A DNA stretch of 64,000 bases, taken from Clostridiales bacterium. GTDB lineage: Bacteria; Bacillota; Clostridia; Oscillospirales; Oscillospiraceae. The notes below the pieces were generated by a model. That model was not told the DNA's origin and searched no databases. It was given only the letters and a program-made list of their open reading frames with translations. Each line of letters opens with the position of its first letter. Within the stretch, counting starts at the first letter, position 1. Where the stretch lies: the NCBI GenBank assembly GCA_014799565.1, contig JAAVHT010000021.1:88861-152860 (forward strand). Direction: 5' to 3'. Below, in pieces: positions 7,206 through 14,804 of this stretch. The position numbers were made by a program, and so were the translations under genes.

Positions 7206-9571
7206 GCGCCAAACACCTTCCGGGCAATCTCCACCGACTGGCGGGCATCTTTTGCGTAGTAGTCCGCCCCCATCTCGCTGGCGTACTCGGGGGTCACCAC
7301 CGCGCCGCCCACCCAGACCACCGGGGGAACGGGCAGGGCCTTGAGCTGCCGGATGGTCTCTTCCATGGCGGGCAGAGTGGTGGTCATCAGGGCAGACAGT
7401 CCCACCAGTTTGATATTCTGCTCCTTCACCGTGTCCACGACGACCTCGGGCGGCACGTCCCGGCCCAGGTCAACGGCCTCATAGCCGTAGTTCTCCATCA
7501 CCGTGCGCACGATGTTTTTGCCGATGTCGTGGATGTCCCCCTTGACGGTGGCGATGGCGAATTTGCCCTTCTTCACCGGAGCGCCGCCCTTTTGGGCCAC
7601 AGACGCCTTGATGACCTCGAAGACGGCCTGAGCCGCCTGGGCGGCGCTCAGGAGCTGGGGCAGGAAGGCCCGCCCCGCCTCATAGTCCTCCCCCACCTTG
7701 TCCAGGGCGGGGATGAGCCGCCCCTCCACCAGGGACAGCTCGTCCTGGCTTTGCAACGCCTCCTTCGCCAACCGTCCGGCGTCTCCCTCCAGCCCCCGGA
7801 TGATGGCATCCTCCAGGGTGAGACCCTTCCCCGGCGCGGCGGGGGCTGCTTTCGCCACCGGGGCGGCGTCGGCAAACCGGGCAATGTAGTCCCGGCTGCC
7901 CGCGTCCTCGCCGGACAGCACCTTGAAGGCCGCCACCGCGTCCATCATCTCCCGCTGGTTGGGGTTTATGATGGGCAGGGTGAGCCCCGCGGCCATGGCC
8001 TGGATGAGGAAATTCTGGGTGACCAGGGGCCGGTTGGGCAGGCCGAAGGAGATGTTGGACACCCCCAGCACCACCTGGAGGCCCAGCTCCTCCCGCACCA
8101 TGCGCACCGCTTTCAGAGTCTCCCGGGCCTGCTCCTGCTGGGCGGACACGGTGAGGGTCAGGCAGTCGATCCACACGTCCTCTGCCGGGATACCATAGCT
8201 CAGTGCCGCGTCCAAAATGCGGCGGGCGATGGCCACCCGGCCCTCGGCGGTCTGGGGGATGCCCTTTTCGTCCAGGCACAGACCCACCACGCTGGCCCCG
8301 TATTTCTTCACGATGGGCAAAATGCGATCCAGCACCGCCCGCTCGCCGTTCACCGAGTTCACCGCAGCCTTGCCGTTGTATACCCGCAGCCCCGCCTCCA
8401 GGGCGGCCGGGTTGGAGGAATCCAATTGCAGGGGCAGGGAGACGGCGCTCTGGATCTTCTTCACCACCCGGGGGAGCATAGCCACCTCGTCCACCCCGGG
8501 GAAGCCCACGTTCACGTCCAGGATGTCCGCCCCTGCGTCCTCCTGCTGGACGGCCACGTCCAGGATATAGTCCAGGTCGTTTTCCAGCAGGGCCTGCTGG
8601 AAGCGCTTTTTCCCCGTGGGGTTGACCCGCTCGCCGATGACCCGCACCCCGTCCAGAGCGCAGGGGGTCATGGCAGAGCACACAAAACCCATAGATCGGT
8701 ACACACGGGGAGCAGGCATTCTGCTTTCCAGCGCCTCCGCCAACGCCCGGATATACTCCGGCGAGGTGCCGCAGCAGCCGCCGAAGATGGTGACGCCCAC
8801 GTCCAGGCAGGGGGCCAGCGCCTTGACGAAGTCCTCCGGGCCCATGTCATAGGCCCCGGTGGCCGGGTCGGGCAGGCCCGCGTTGGGCTTGGCGATGACG
8901 GGCAGGCGGGTGTTCTCGCACAGCTCCTTGAGCAGCGGAGCCAGCAGGTCGGGGCCAAGGGAGCAGTTCAGCCCGATGGCGTCCGCCCCCAGCCCCTCCA
9001 GCGTCCGGGCCATGGAGGCAATGGTACAGCCAGTGAAAGTGCGGCCGTTTTGCTCAAAGGACATGGTGACGAACACCGGCAGATTTGTGTTCTCCTTCAC
9101 CGCCAGCAGGGCTGCTTTAGCCTCGTACAGGTCGGTCATGGTCTCGATGACCGCCAGATCGGCCCCCGCCTTTTCGCCTGCCACGGCCACCTCTTTGAAC
9201 CACTCATAGGCCTGCTCGAAGGACAGCGTGCCCAAGGGTTCCAGCAGCTCCCCCAGGGGCCCCATGTCCAAGGACACCTTCACAGACGTCCCGGTGGCGG
9301 CCTCCTTGGCAATGGCGACGGCGGCGGACACCACCTCGTCTACACTGTGGCCCGTCCCGGCCAGCTTGGGGGCGCTGGCCCCAAAGGTGTTGGCATAGAT
9401 GATATTGCTCCCGGCGTCGATGTACTCCCGGTAAACGCTTCGGAGCAAGTCGGGTTGGGTAAAGTTCAGCAGTTCCGGCTTGCCCCCGGGGGGCAGGCCC
9501 TTTTGCTGCAAAACGGTGCCCATGGCGCCGTCCAGAATGACGATCCCATCGTATAAGAAATCAAGTTCCAC
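7202..9571 (-). CDS. metH: Cobalamin-dependent methionine synthase, short form without reactivation domain
   Basis: 789 residues in three of the four canonical MetH modules. Residues about 1-290: homocysteine-binding barrel (DGAMGTVLQQKG, zinc ligands in IGLNCSLGPD and GGCCGTSPEYI). About 305-570: pterin-binding (methyl-THF) domain with VIGERVNPTGKKRFQ. About 600-789: cap plus B12-binding domain with the DxHxxG motif in KGDIHDIGKNIV (His near 680 ligates cobalt) and a terminal GADYYAKDAR. The protein stops at the end of the B12 domain; the roughly 330-residue AdoMet-binding activation domain of E. coli MetH is missing, but a free-standing version is encoded by the gene immediately upstream. 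It transfers a methyl group from methyl-THF to homocysteine. Confidence 0.96.
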   Translation of the reverse strand: MELDFLYDGIVILDGAMGTVLQQKGLPPGGKPELLNFTQPDLLRSVYREYIDAGSNIIYANTFGASAPKLAGTGHSVDEVVSAAVAIAKEAATGTSVKVSLDMGPLGELLEPLGTLSFEQAYEWFKEVAVAGEKAGADLAVIETMTDLYEAKAALLAVKENTNLPVFVTMSFEQNGRTFTGCTIASMARTLEGLGADAIGLNCSLGPDLLAPLLKELCENTRLPVIAKPNAGLPDPATGAYDMGPEDFVKALAPCLDVGVTIFGGCCGTSPEYIRALAEALESRMPAPRVYRSMGFVCSAMTPCALDGVRVIGERVNPTGKKRFQQALLENDLDYILDVAVQQEDAGADILDVNVGFPGVDEVAMLPRVVKKIQSAVSLPLQLDSSNPAALEAGLRVYNGKAAVNSVNGERAVLDRILPIVKKYGASVVGLCLDEKGIPQTAEGRVAIARRILDAALSYGIPAEDVWIDCLTLTVSAQQEQARETLKAVRMVREELGLQVVLGVSNISFGLPNRPLVTQNFLIQAMAAGLTLPIINPNQREMMDAVAAFKVLSGEDAGSRDYIARFADAAPVAKAAPAAPGKGLTLEDAIIRGLEGDAGRLAKEALQSQDELSLVEGRLIPALDKVGEDYEAGRAFLPQLLSAAQAAQAVFEVIKASVAQKGGAPVKKGKFAIATVKGDIHDIGKNIVRTVMENYGYEAVDLGRDVPPEVVVDTVKEQNIKLVGLSALMTTTLPAMEETIRQLKALPVPPVVWVGGAVVTPEYASEMGADYYAKDARQSVEIARKVFGA

Positions 9572-10220
9572 AGGTTTTCCCCTCCTCGCGGTATTGACAA
9601 TTCTCTCTAAAGCTACAAAATCCGCACCCTCGAATCCGGGCGGGCTGAGGATGGCCGGACAGGCCGATGACGGCGGTGACGGATTTGGTGGGGTTCATCA
9701 GCAGGCTGTCCGTCACCTGCACCCCCAGCCGCCGCTGGGCATCCAGCAAAGCGCAGATGTCCCTTTGCAGCTCCAGCGGCAGGTCGCCGTAGCCGGGGCT
9801 GAAGCGGTCAGTGAGGTACAGCCCAGGGAACCGGGCGGAAATCTCCTGCTCCGCCTCATCGCAACCCGCCTCCACCCAGGCGGAGCCGCACACGTCCAGC
9901 ATAGCCGCCCGGGCCATGCTCCGGGCCTGCTCCGCGCGGAGCATGGATTCAAACCCCGCCCCCAGGGTGCAGGCCAGCAGCACCGCCTGGGAGCAGTCTG
10001 CCAGCATCTTATGGGCCATCTCCCCCGTCAGGGTGAGGCCCGTCCCTTCCAGCGTCGGGCCCTCCTCCCCAAGCACCAGGGGAAACACCCGGTAGATGTA
10101 CCGGGGTTCCACCGCCTGGGTAAGCTTGTCCGCCACAGCGGACATCTCAGCGTACAGCGCGGGGTCAGGCTCGCCCCGCACCCCCAGGTAGCGCAGGGGC
10201 TCCGATAAATCCAGCTTCAT
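9561..10220 (-). CDS. Free-standing MetH reactivation (AdoMet-binding) domain protein
   Basis: 219 residues corresponding to the vitamin-B12-dependent methionine synthase activation domain. The AdoMet site is visible in DRFSPGYGDLPLELQ (the RxxxGY motif) at about 135-150, preceded by VDVCGSAWVEAGCDEAE-like sequence and followed by NPTKSVTAVIGLS. The activation domain reductively remethylates oxidised cob(II)alamin. The C-terminus adds a Cys cluster (GCGFC, then NCQ and TC), a spacing that could bind a metal; such a tail is absent from E. coli MetH. It overlaps the metH start by 11 bases, so the two halves of the classical enzyme are translationally coupled. First gene of the methionine operon; ribosome binding site GAGGGTGA. 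Confidence 0.9.
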   Translation of the reverse strand: MKLDLSEPLRYLGVRGEPDPALYAEMSAVADKLTQAVEPRYIYRVFPLVLGEEGPTLEGTGLTLTGEMAHKMLADCSQAVLLACTLGAGFESMLRAEQARSMARAAMLDVCGSAWVEAGCDEAEQEISARFPGLYLTDRFSPGYGDLPLELQRDICALLDAQRRLGVQVTDSLLMNPTKSVTAVIGLSGHPQPARIRGCGFCSFRENCQYREEGKTCGT

Positions 10221-10236
10221 CTCATCACCCTCTTGT

Positions 10237-10266
10237 GAAAAGGCCCCGCGCCGTCAACGCGGGGCC
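10237..10266 (-). terminator. Terminator after the ATP-grasp gene
   Basis: GGCCCCGCG and CGCGGGGCC form a 9-bp GC-rich stem (10242-10250 with 10258-10266), followed on the - strand by TTTTC. It separates the ATP-grasp gene from the methionine operon and leaves only about 20 bases before the next start, so the methionine operon either depends on read-through or has a promoter I could not identify. Confidence 0.65.
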
Positions 10267-10288
10267 GGGTTTTGCCTCGAAACGCGCC

Positions 10289-11314
10289 CTACCATTCCTG
10301 CGCTTTCTCCTCAGCTTCAATGGCCCGGAACCGAGGCATGATGCCGATCTTGTCCGGGGTGTGGACGGGGAGCTGGTAGATGTCGTGGCCGGGGAACTGG
10401 TTGCCCTCCACCAGGCAGGGGCCGTCCGGGGTGAAGCACACGTCCCAGCCCACGTAGCCCACTTCCGGGATGATCTGGGCGGCCTCCGTCACCAGGGCTT
10501 TGGCCCTGTCCCAGTCGGGGAAGGTAAAGCCCTTGATCTGCGCGCCGGTGGCGGGGTGGTCGGCGTACAGGTTTTTCTGCTTGTCCAGCGCCCGGTCGAT
10601 GACGGTGCCCGTCTCCGGGTTCATGGGGGCCACCATGCCGCCGCTGTTGAAGTTGTCCACGAACTTGCCGTTGCCGATGCGGAACATGGCGGTGACCAGA
10701 TATACCTTGCCGCTCTTCCCCCGGATGGTCACCATGCGCACCGTGTTGATGGAGCCGGGGTAAATGGCCGCCACCGCTGGGTGCTGGATAATGACCTCCT
10801 CCAGCTCCAGCAGGGGGGCTTTTTCCGCCAGGTGGTCGTAGAGGGCGTCCAGGGAGGAAAAATCCTCTGTTTTCAGCTTTTCGATGCCCCAGCCGCAGCT
10901 GCCCTTTGAGGGCTTGGCCATAAACACCGAGTGGCGGCTCAAAAACGCCAGCACGTCCTCTCTGTTGTCCCCGGTCACCGACACCCAATCCCGGTGGAGG
11001 AACCGCTCAAACCGGGCGTTAAACCGGATCTTGTCCCCAAAATCGTCCATGTGGGCCTTGTCGTTGTATTTCACCACGAGCTCGTTGTTCCGCCCCCGGG
11101 TCAGGTAGGTGTCCCGCTGCTCGGGGGTAAGGTTGTACATCTCAAACAGGTCGTAGTCCATATAGCCCGCGCCGTACTTCACCGCGCAGTCCTGCATATC
11201 CCGGAAGATAGACAGGCGGGAGCGGCCCGTCTTTTTATGGATGGAGCTGATTTTGTCCAGCATGGCTTTGTAGTTCATGTTCAGCACCCGCTGAACCAGA
11301 TATTTTACCTTCAT
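10289..11314 (-). CDS. ATP-grasp protein (sugar-transfer-associated type)
   Basis: 341 residues. The ATP-grasp core is recognisable from FMAKPSKGSCGWGI (ATP-binding Lys and glycine-rich loop, about residues 155-170), VIIQHPAVAAIYPGSINTVRMVTI (central), and the metal-site region GYVGWDVCFTPDGPCLVEGNQFPG near the C-terminus. This matches the sugar-transfer-associated ATP-grasp family, which occurs in polysaccharide and teichoic-type polymer loci and is thought to ligate an amino acid or other carboxylate to a sugar or amine; no substrate is established here. The start is ATG at 11314 with GGAGGT six bases upstream; the upstream in-frame extension crosses a perfect hairpin and was rejected. It is transcribed alone and ends at a terminator. 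Confidence 0.78.
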   Translation of the reverse strand: MKVKYLVQRVLNMNYKAMLDKISSIHKKTGRSRLSIFRDMQDCAVKYGAGYMDYDLFEMYNLTPEQRDTYLTRGRNNELVVKYNDKAHMDDFGDKIRFNARFERFLHRDWVSVTGDNREDVLAFLSRHSVFMAKPSKGSCGWGIEKLKTEDFSSLDALYDHLAEKAPLLELEEVIIQHPAVAAIYPGSINTVRMVTIRGKSGKVYLVTAMFRIGNGKFVDNFNSGGMVAPMNPETGTVIDRALDKQKNLYADHPATGAQIKGFTFPDWDRAKALVTEAAQIIPEVGYVGWDVCFTPDGPCLVEGNQFPGHDIYQLPVHTPDKIGIMPRFRAIEAEEKAQEW

Positions 11315-11326
11315 GGAGACCTCCTT

Positions 11327-11354
11327 GTTCCTTTTTCTTGAAAGAAAAAGGAAC
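11327..11354. repeat. Perfect inverted repeat in the ATP-grasp 5' leader
   Basis: GTTCCTTTTTCTT and its exact reverse complement are separated by only GA, a 13-bp perfect palindrome just upstream of the GGAGGT site of the ATP-grasp gene. In RNA it would fold next to the ribosome binding site and could modulate translation. AT-rich, unlike its surroundings. Confidence 0.75.
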
Positions 11355-11422
11355 CGAAAAAGAACTTTAATTCGCTGACGAACCGGGTAAAAACCCATCC
11401 ATTACCGCCCGGCAACAAACAT

Positions 11423-11436
11423 TTACCATATGGTAA
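11423..11436. promoter_or_regulatory. 14-bp perfect palindrome, candidate operator
   Basis: TTACCATATGGTAA lies in the divergent region between the ATP-grasp gene and bioY. It is followed by a second inverted repeat, CATTGCG/CGCAATG at 11439-11460. Size and AT-rich core suit a homodimeric repressor site, but the regulator is unknown. Confidence 0.4.
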
Positions 11437-11475
11437 CACATTGCGGGGAAAAACGCAATGCCGGGAAAAACGGTC

Positions 11476-11504
11476 TTGACAGGGCCCCGCCCCTATTGTA
11501 TACT
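11476..11504 (+). promoter_or_regulatory. bioY promoter (sigma-A type)
   Basis: TTGACA at 11476-11481 and TATACT at 11499-11504 with a 17-base spacer, a consensus-grade vegetative promoter about 40 bases before the bioY start. Confidence 0.85.
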
Positions 11505-11527
11505 CTAACTCGTAAATCAGTTTACAA
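11496..11527 (+). promoter_or_regulatory. BirA-type biotin operator overlapping the bioY -10 box
   Basis: TTGTATACT and AGTTTACAA form an inverted repeat (8 of 9 positions) separated by 14 bases. This matches the general form of Firmicute BirA sites (TTGTnAAC, spacer of 14-16, GTTnACAA). The left half contains the -10 box of bioY, so biotinyl-AMP-bound BirA would block transcription. No birA gene is in the window. Confidence 0.65.
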
Positions 11528-11543
11528 TTGGAGTGATCCTAGT

Positions 11544-12128
11544 ATGACAGCGAAATCCTCGGTGGACACTCGCCGACTCACCCTGTGCGCGGTGATGGCG
11601 GCGGTGATGTGCGTGATCGCCCCCATCTCCATCCCCATCGGCGTGATCTCCATCACCGGGGGCACCCTGGCCATCTATCTGGCAGCCTATATGCTGGGCG
11701 CCATCTGGGGTACGGTGAGCACCCTGGTGTACCTACTGGTGGGCTTTGTGGGCCTGCCGGTATTCAGCAACTATATGGGCGGCGCGGCCCGTCTGCTGGG
11801 CCCTACGGGGGGCTATCTGGTGGGCTATCTGCCCATGGTTCTGCTGGCGGGGGCGGCGGTTCAATGGTCGGCCCACCGCTTTGATGAAAAGGGCAAGTCC
11901 GGCATGGTCATCGCCCTGGCGGCGCAGTTCGTGGGGATGGTGCTGGCCACCGCGGTGCTGTACGCCTTTGGCACCGCCTGGTACTGTATCCAGGCGGGGG
12001 TGGATCTGCAAAAAGCCCTGGCGGCCTGCGTGTTCCCGTTCATCCCCTGGGATCTGGCCAAGATGGCGGTGGCCCTGATTGTGGGCACACCCGTCCGCCG
12101 CCGGCTGGAGCGGGCCAATCTGCTGTGA
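11544..12128 (+). CDS. bioY: Biotin transporter BioY (ECF S-component)
   Basis: 194 residues, six predicted helices, with BioY hallmarks: AVMAAVMCVIAPISIPIGVISITGG-type N-terminus, GTVSTLVYLLVGFVGLPVF, and FSNYMGGAARLLGPTGGYLVGY, followed by the C-terminal FPFIPWDLAKMAVA. BioY binds biotin in the membrane and is energised by the shared EcfAAT module, or works alone in some bacteria. The ATG at 11544 has GGAG at 11530-11533. A near-consensus promoter with an embedded BirA-like operator precedes it, consistent with repression by biotin. It is monocistronic, ending in a strong terminator. Confidence 0.94.
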   Translation: MTAKSSVDTRRLTLCAVMAAVMCVIAPISIPIGVISITGGTLAIYLAAYMLGAIWGTVSTLVYLLVGFVGLPVFSNYMGGAARLLGPTGGYLVGYLPMVLLAGAAVQWSAHRFDEKGKSGMVIALAAQFVGMVLATAVLYAFGTAWYCIQAGVDLQKALAACVFPFIPWDLAKMAVALIVGTPVRRRLERANLL

Positions 12129-12155
12129 GCCCCGCCCCGTTCTGCTTTTCCCTGC

Positions 12156-12198
12156 GCCCTGCCCCGGTACATACACCGTATCGGGGCAGGGCTTTTTT
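12156..12198 (+). terminator. Terminator of bioY
   Basis: GCCCTGCCCCG (12156-12166) pairs perfectly with CGGGGCAGGGC (12182-12192) and is followed by six T residues. Confidence 0.92.
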
Positions 12199-12333
12199 GG
12201 GCTTTATCCGCCCACGGCGAAAAGAGTTGGCAAAAAAGGGCTTTCTTTTCCCGCCGGTTCGTAGTAAGATATTGAAGTTGAGGATTTTCCCGTTTTACAG
12301 ATACGAGCGCGCGCGGCGCGCATGGAGGTTTTG

Positions 12334-14655
12334 ATGATAAACTTACTGGCTTTGACCGCCTCGGCAACCCCGGAGGAGAGCGCCCCGCTCACCCTCCAGG
12401 GGGCCTGGGACGCGGTAGTATACGGCGTGTCCTGGTTTTTCGGCAATCTGTCCCCTGCCTTTGTGTGGGCCATTCTGGGGATCGCGGTGTGCGTTGTCTT
12501 TTTTGTCTACTACTGGTGGTGCCTGCTCCCCCGGCCCCGCAGCCTGGAGTGGATCGCCATGTCGGAGGAGCGCTCCAAGCCCCGGCGCATGACCCTCACC
12601 CTGCCCTGCCACCCCATGGAGCGGCGGGATATCCTGCCCGTTCTGCTGCTGACGGCGGTGTACGCCTTTACCGCTTTTTTCCAGCTGGGGGACTTTTCCG
12701 TCCCTCAGAACCCGGTCAAATTTCAGCAGGGGGACAGCTATGAGTTCTCCTATGACCAGCCAATAACGGTGACCCAATTGTCCTTCTACACCTCCCTGGG
12801 CACCGGGTACTACACCCTGGAGTGGCAGGACGAAAACGGGAACTGGCAGGGCGTCAAGCTGGATCAACCCTATAACTCCCTCTTCAAGTGGCGGGTACTG
12901 AACCTGGCCCATGTGGATCAGAACGGCCTGGAAATCAGCGCGGAGAACAAAAACGAGGACAAGGAGCCGGTGGGCGCCGTTACCGCCTTCCATTTCCGCA
13001 TCACCGCCACCAGCGCTCCCCGAGAAGAGGGATTGTGGCTGTCGGAGCTGGCCCTGTGGGGGGCTGCCGCCTGCGGCCCCGATCCGGAGCTCGTCCCGAA
13101 CCATGTGGACGAGGGCGGCGCGGCCCTGTTCGACGAGCATGACCTCTGGTCCTGCAAGTACACCTACATGAACTCGTCCTACTTCGACGAGATCTACCAC
13201 CCCCGCACCGCCCTGGAGCACCTGAACAACGTCTACCCCTATGAGGTGTCCCACCCGCCCCTGGGCAAGCTGATTTTGTCCATCGGGATCATGATGTTTG
13301 GCATGGTTCCCTTCGGCTGGCGGTTCATGGGCACGCTCTTCGGCGTGCTGATGGTGCCTGTACTCTATCTTTTCCTCAAAAACCTGTTCGGCAAAACCCC
13401 TGTGGCCCTGTGCGGCACGGCCCTGTTCACCTTCGACTTCATGCACCTGGTGCAGACCCGCATCGCCACCATCGACACCTACGGCGTGTTCTTCATCCTG
13501 GTGTCCTACTACTTCATGTACCGCTGGCTGGCGGTGCCCGCCGGGAAGAAGCTGCGGCACTACATCCTGCCCCTGGGGCTCAGCGGCCTGTTTTGGGGCA
13601 TCGGCTGCGCCTCCAAGTGGACGGTGGTGTACGCCGGGGCAGGGCTGGCCCTGCTGTGGCTGCTGGGGATGATCTTCAAGGCCGGGGACTGGCACGAGGC
13701 GGAGAACAAGGCCCGGCTGACAGCGGCCCCTCCGGAACTCCGTCAGGAGGTGACGGAGGCCATGTTCCAGGAGGCCCCGCCCCCCTGGGAGCGGCCCCAG
13801 GTTCCCTCTTTCGCCATTCACGTGGCGGGCACTATCTTACTCTCTGTGTTATTCTTTGTTATAATTCCCCTTTGTATTTACACGGTGTCCTATTTCCCCT
13901 ACGCCGCCGCCAAGGGCAATACAGGCGGCTTCAGCGGCATGGCCCGGGAGTCCTTGACCTGGCTCTTCACCCAGTTGCCCCAGCACCTGGACAAGCTGCC
14001 GAAGTATATGGAGCAGCTCACCCAGACCATGGCGGCGGAGGGCAAGGCCCCCGGCCTCATTGATCGCATCGACGGATTTTTCAAGGTGATCCCCGGCGAC
14101 AGCAGCAACCCGGTGGATATCATGCTGAAAAATCAGCACTTCATGCTCACCTACCATCAGGGCGTCCACACCCCCCACCCCTACGAGTCCTACTGGTATC
14201 AGTGGATCTTCGACGGACGGCCCATCCTGTACTACCGCGACCTGGATGTGCCGGGGATGAAGAGCCTGTTCGCCTCCTTCAACAACCCCCTGGTGTCCTG
14301 GGCGGGCCTGGCGGCCATTTTCGGCGTGGCCATCCAGACGGTGCGGCGCAAATGCGGCAAGGGACTGTTTATCCTCATCGCGCTGCTGTCCCAATTTGTG
14401 CCCTGGCTGCCCATCGGGCGCATCCTCTTTGCTTACCACTACTTCCCCACGGTGCTGTTCCTGTGCTTCGCCATCGCCTATCTCATGGACGACATGATGA
14501 CCCGGAAGCGGACGGGATACCGGCTGGCGGTCTACGGCTTCACCGGCTGCGCGGTTGGTCTGTACGCCATCTTCTATCCCGAACTTATCGGCATCTACGT
14601 GCCAACCTGGTACAGCACTTATTTTCTCCGCTGGTTCCCAAGCTGGCCGCTGTGA
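12334..14655 (+). CDS. Phospholipid carrier-dependent glycosyltransferase, protein O-mannosyltransferase (PMT) family
   Basis: 773 residues with many membrane helices. The PMT/GT39 core begins at about residue 280 with DEIYHPRTALEHL (the acidic DE pair in the first external loop) and SHPPLGKLILSIGI, then the helices GWRFMGTLFGVLMVPVLYLF and MHLVQTRIATIDTYGVFF. An unusual luminal or external domain of about 180 residues lies between the N-terminal helices and the core (about 110-285), with beta-rich sequence resembling a sugar-binding sandwich. These enzymes transfer a sugar from a polyprenyl-phosphate carrier to proteins or polymers outside the cell. Start chosen at 12334, where GGAGG at 12324-12328 is five bases upstream; the in-frame ATG at 12322 overlaps that site. 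Acceptor is unknown. Confidence 0.85.
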   Translation: MINLLALTASATPEESAPLTLQGAWDAVVYGVSWFFGNLSPAFVWAILGIAVCVVFFVYYWWCLLPRPRSLEWIAMSEERSKPRRMTLTLPCHPMERRDILPVLLLTAVYAFTAFFQLGDFSVPQNPVKFQQGDSYEFSYDQPITVTQLSFYTSLGTGYYTLEWQDENGNWQGVKLDQPYNSLFKWRVLNLAHVDQNGLEISAENKNEDKEPVGAVTAFHFRITATSAPREEGLWLSELALWGAAACGPDPELVPNHVDEGGAALFDEHDLWSCKYTYMNSSYFDEIYHPRTALEHLNNVYPYEVSHPPLGKLILSIGIMMFGMVPFGWRFMGTLFGVLMVPVLYLFLKNLFGKTPVALCGTALFTFDFMHLVQTRIATIDTYGVFFILVSYYFMYRWLAVPAGKKLRHYILPLGLSGLFWGIGCASKWTVVYAGAGLALLWLLGMIFKAGDWHEAENKARLTAAPPELRQEVTEAMFQEAPPPWERPQVPSFAIHVAGTILLSVLFFVIIPLCIYTVSYFPYAAAKGNTGGFSGMARESLTWLFTQLPQHLDKLPKYMEQLTQTMAAEGKAPGLIDRIDGFFKVIPGDSSNPVDIMLKNQHFMLTYHQGVHTPHPYESYWYQWIFDGRPILYYRDLDVPGMKSLFASFNNPLVSWAGLAAIFGVAIQTVRRKCGKGLFILIALLSQFVPWLPIGRILFAYHYFPTVLFLCFAIAYLMDDMMTRKRTGYRLAVYGFTGCAVGLYAIFYPELIGIYVPTWYSTYFLRWFPSWPL

Positions 14656-14656
14656 G

Positions 14657-14764
14657 GCTGAGATTCCGTGATGCTTCGTTGCGGGAACCCCAAACACCGG
14701 TCACATACCCCAAGTATGCTCCCGGCGTTTGAGAACCCCGCGCCTCGCCTGACGAAATCTCAGC
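14657..14764. repeat. 108-bp long palindromic element (MITE-like hairpin)
   Basis: The region between the PMT gene and the PHP gene is an imperfect palindrome from end to end. The left end reads GGCTGAGATTCCGT and the right end ACGAAATCTCAGC; the inner arms CAAACACCGG and CCGGCGTTTG flank a small loop CCCAA between ATAC and GTAT. Roughly 50 bases pair with 50, giving one very long hairpin. It has no coding sequence, and resembles a non-autonomous mobile repeat or a retained stem-loop element. Confidence 0.75.
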
Positions 14765-14804
14765 TCTCACAGAATCCGCATTCAAAATACCGAAGGTGAT
14801 TGTT

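Noticed and set aside
7529-9556. Long open frame on the + strand opposite metH (and similar long frames opposite mazG, comEC, lepA, the MBOAT gene and the phosphorylases)
   Set aside because: GC-rich genes leave long stop-free antisense frames. These show Gly/Arg/His/Gln-rich unconserved sequence, no ribosome binding sites, and fully overlap genes with clear protein motifs.
10221-10288. SAM or cobalamin riboswitch before the methionine operon
   Set aside because: The gap is 68 bases, mostly a terminator hairpin; there is no room for and no trace of a riboswitch core.
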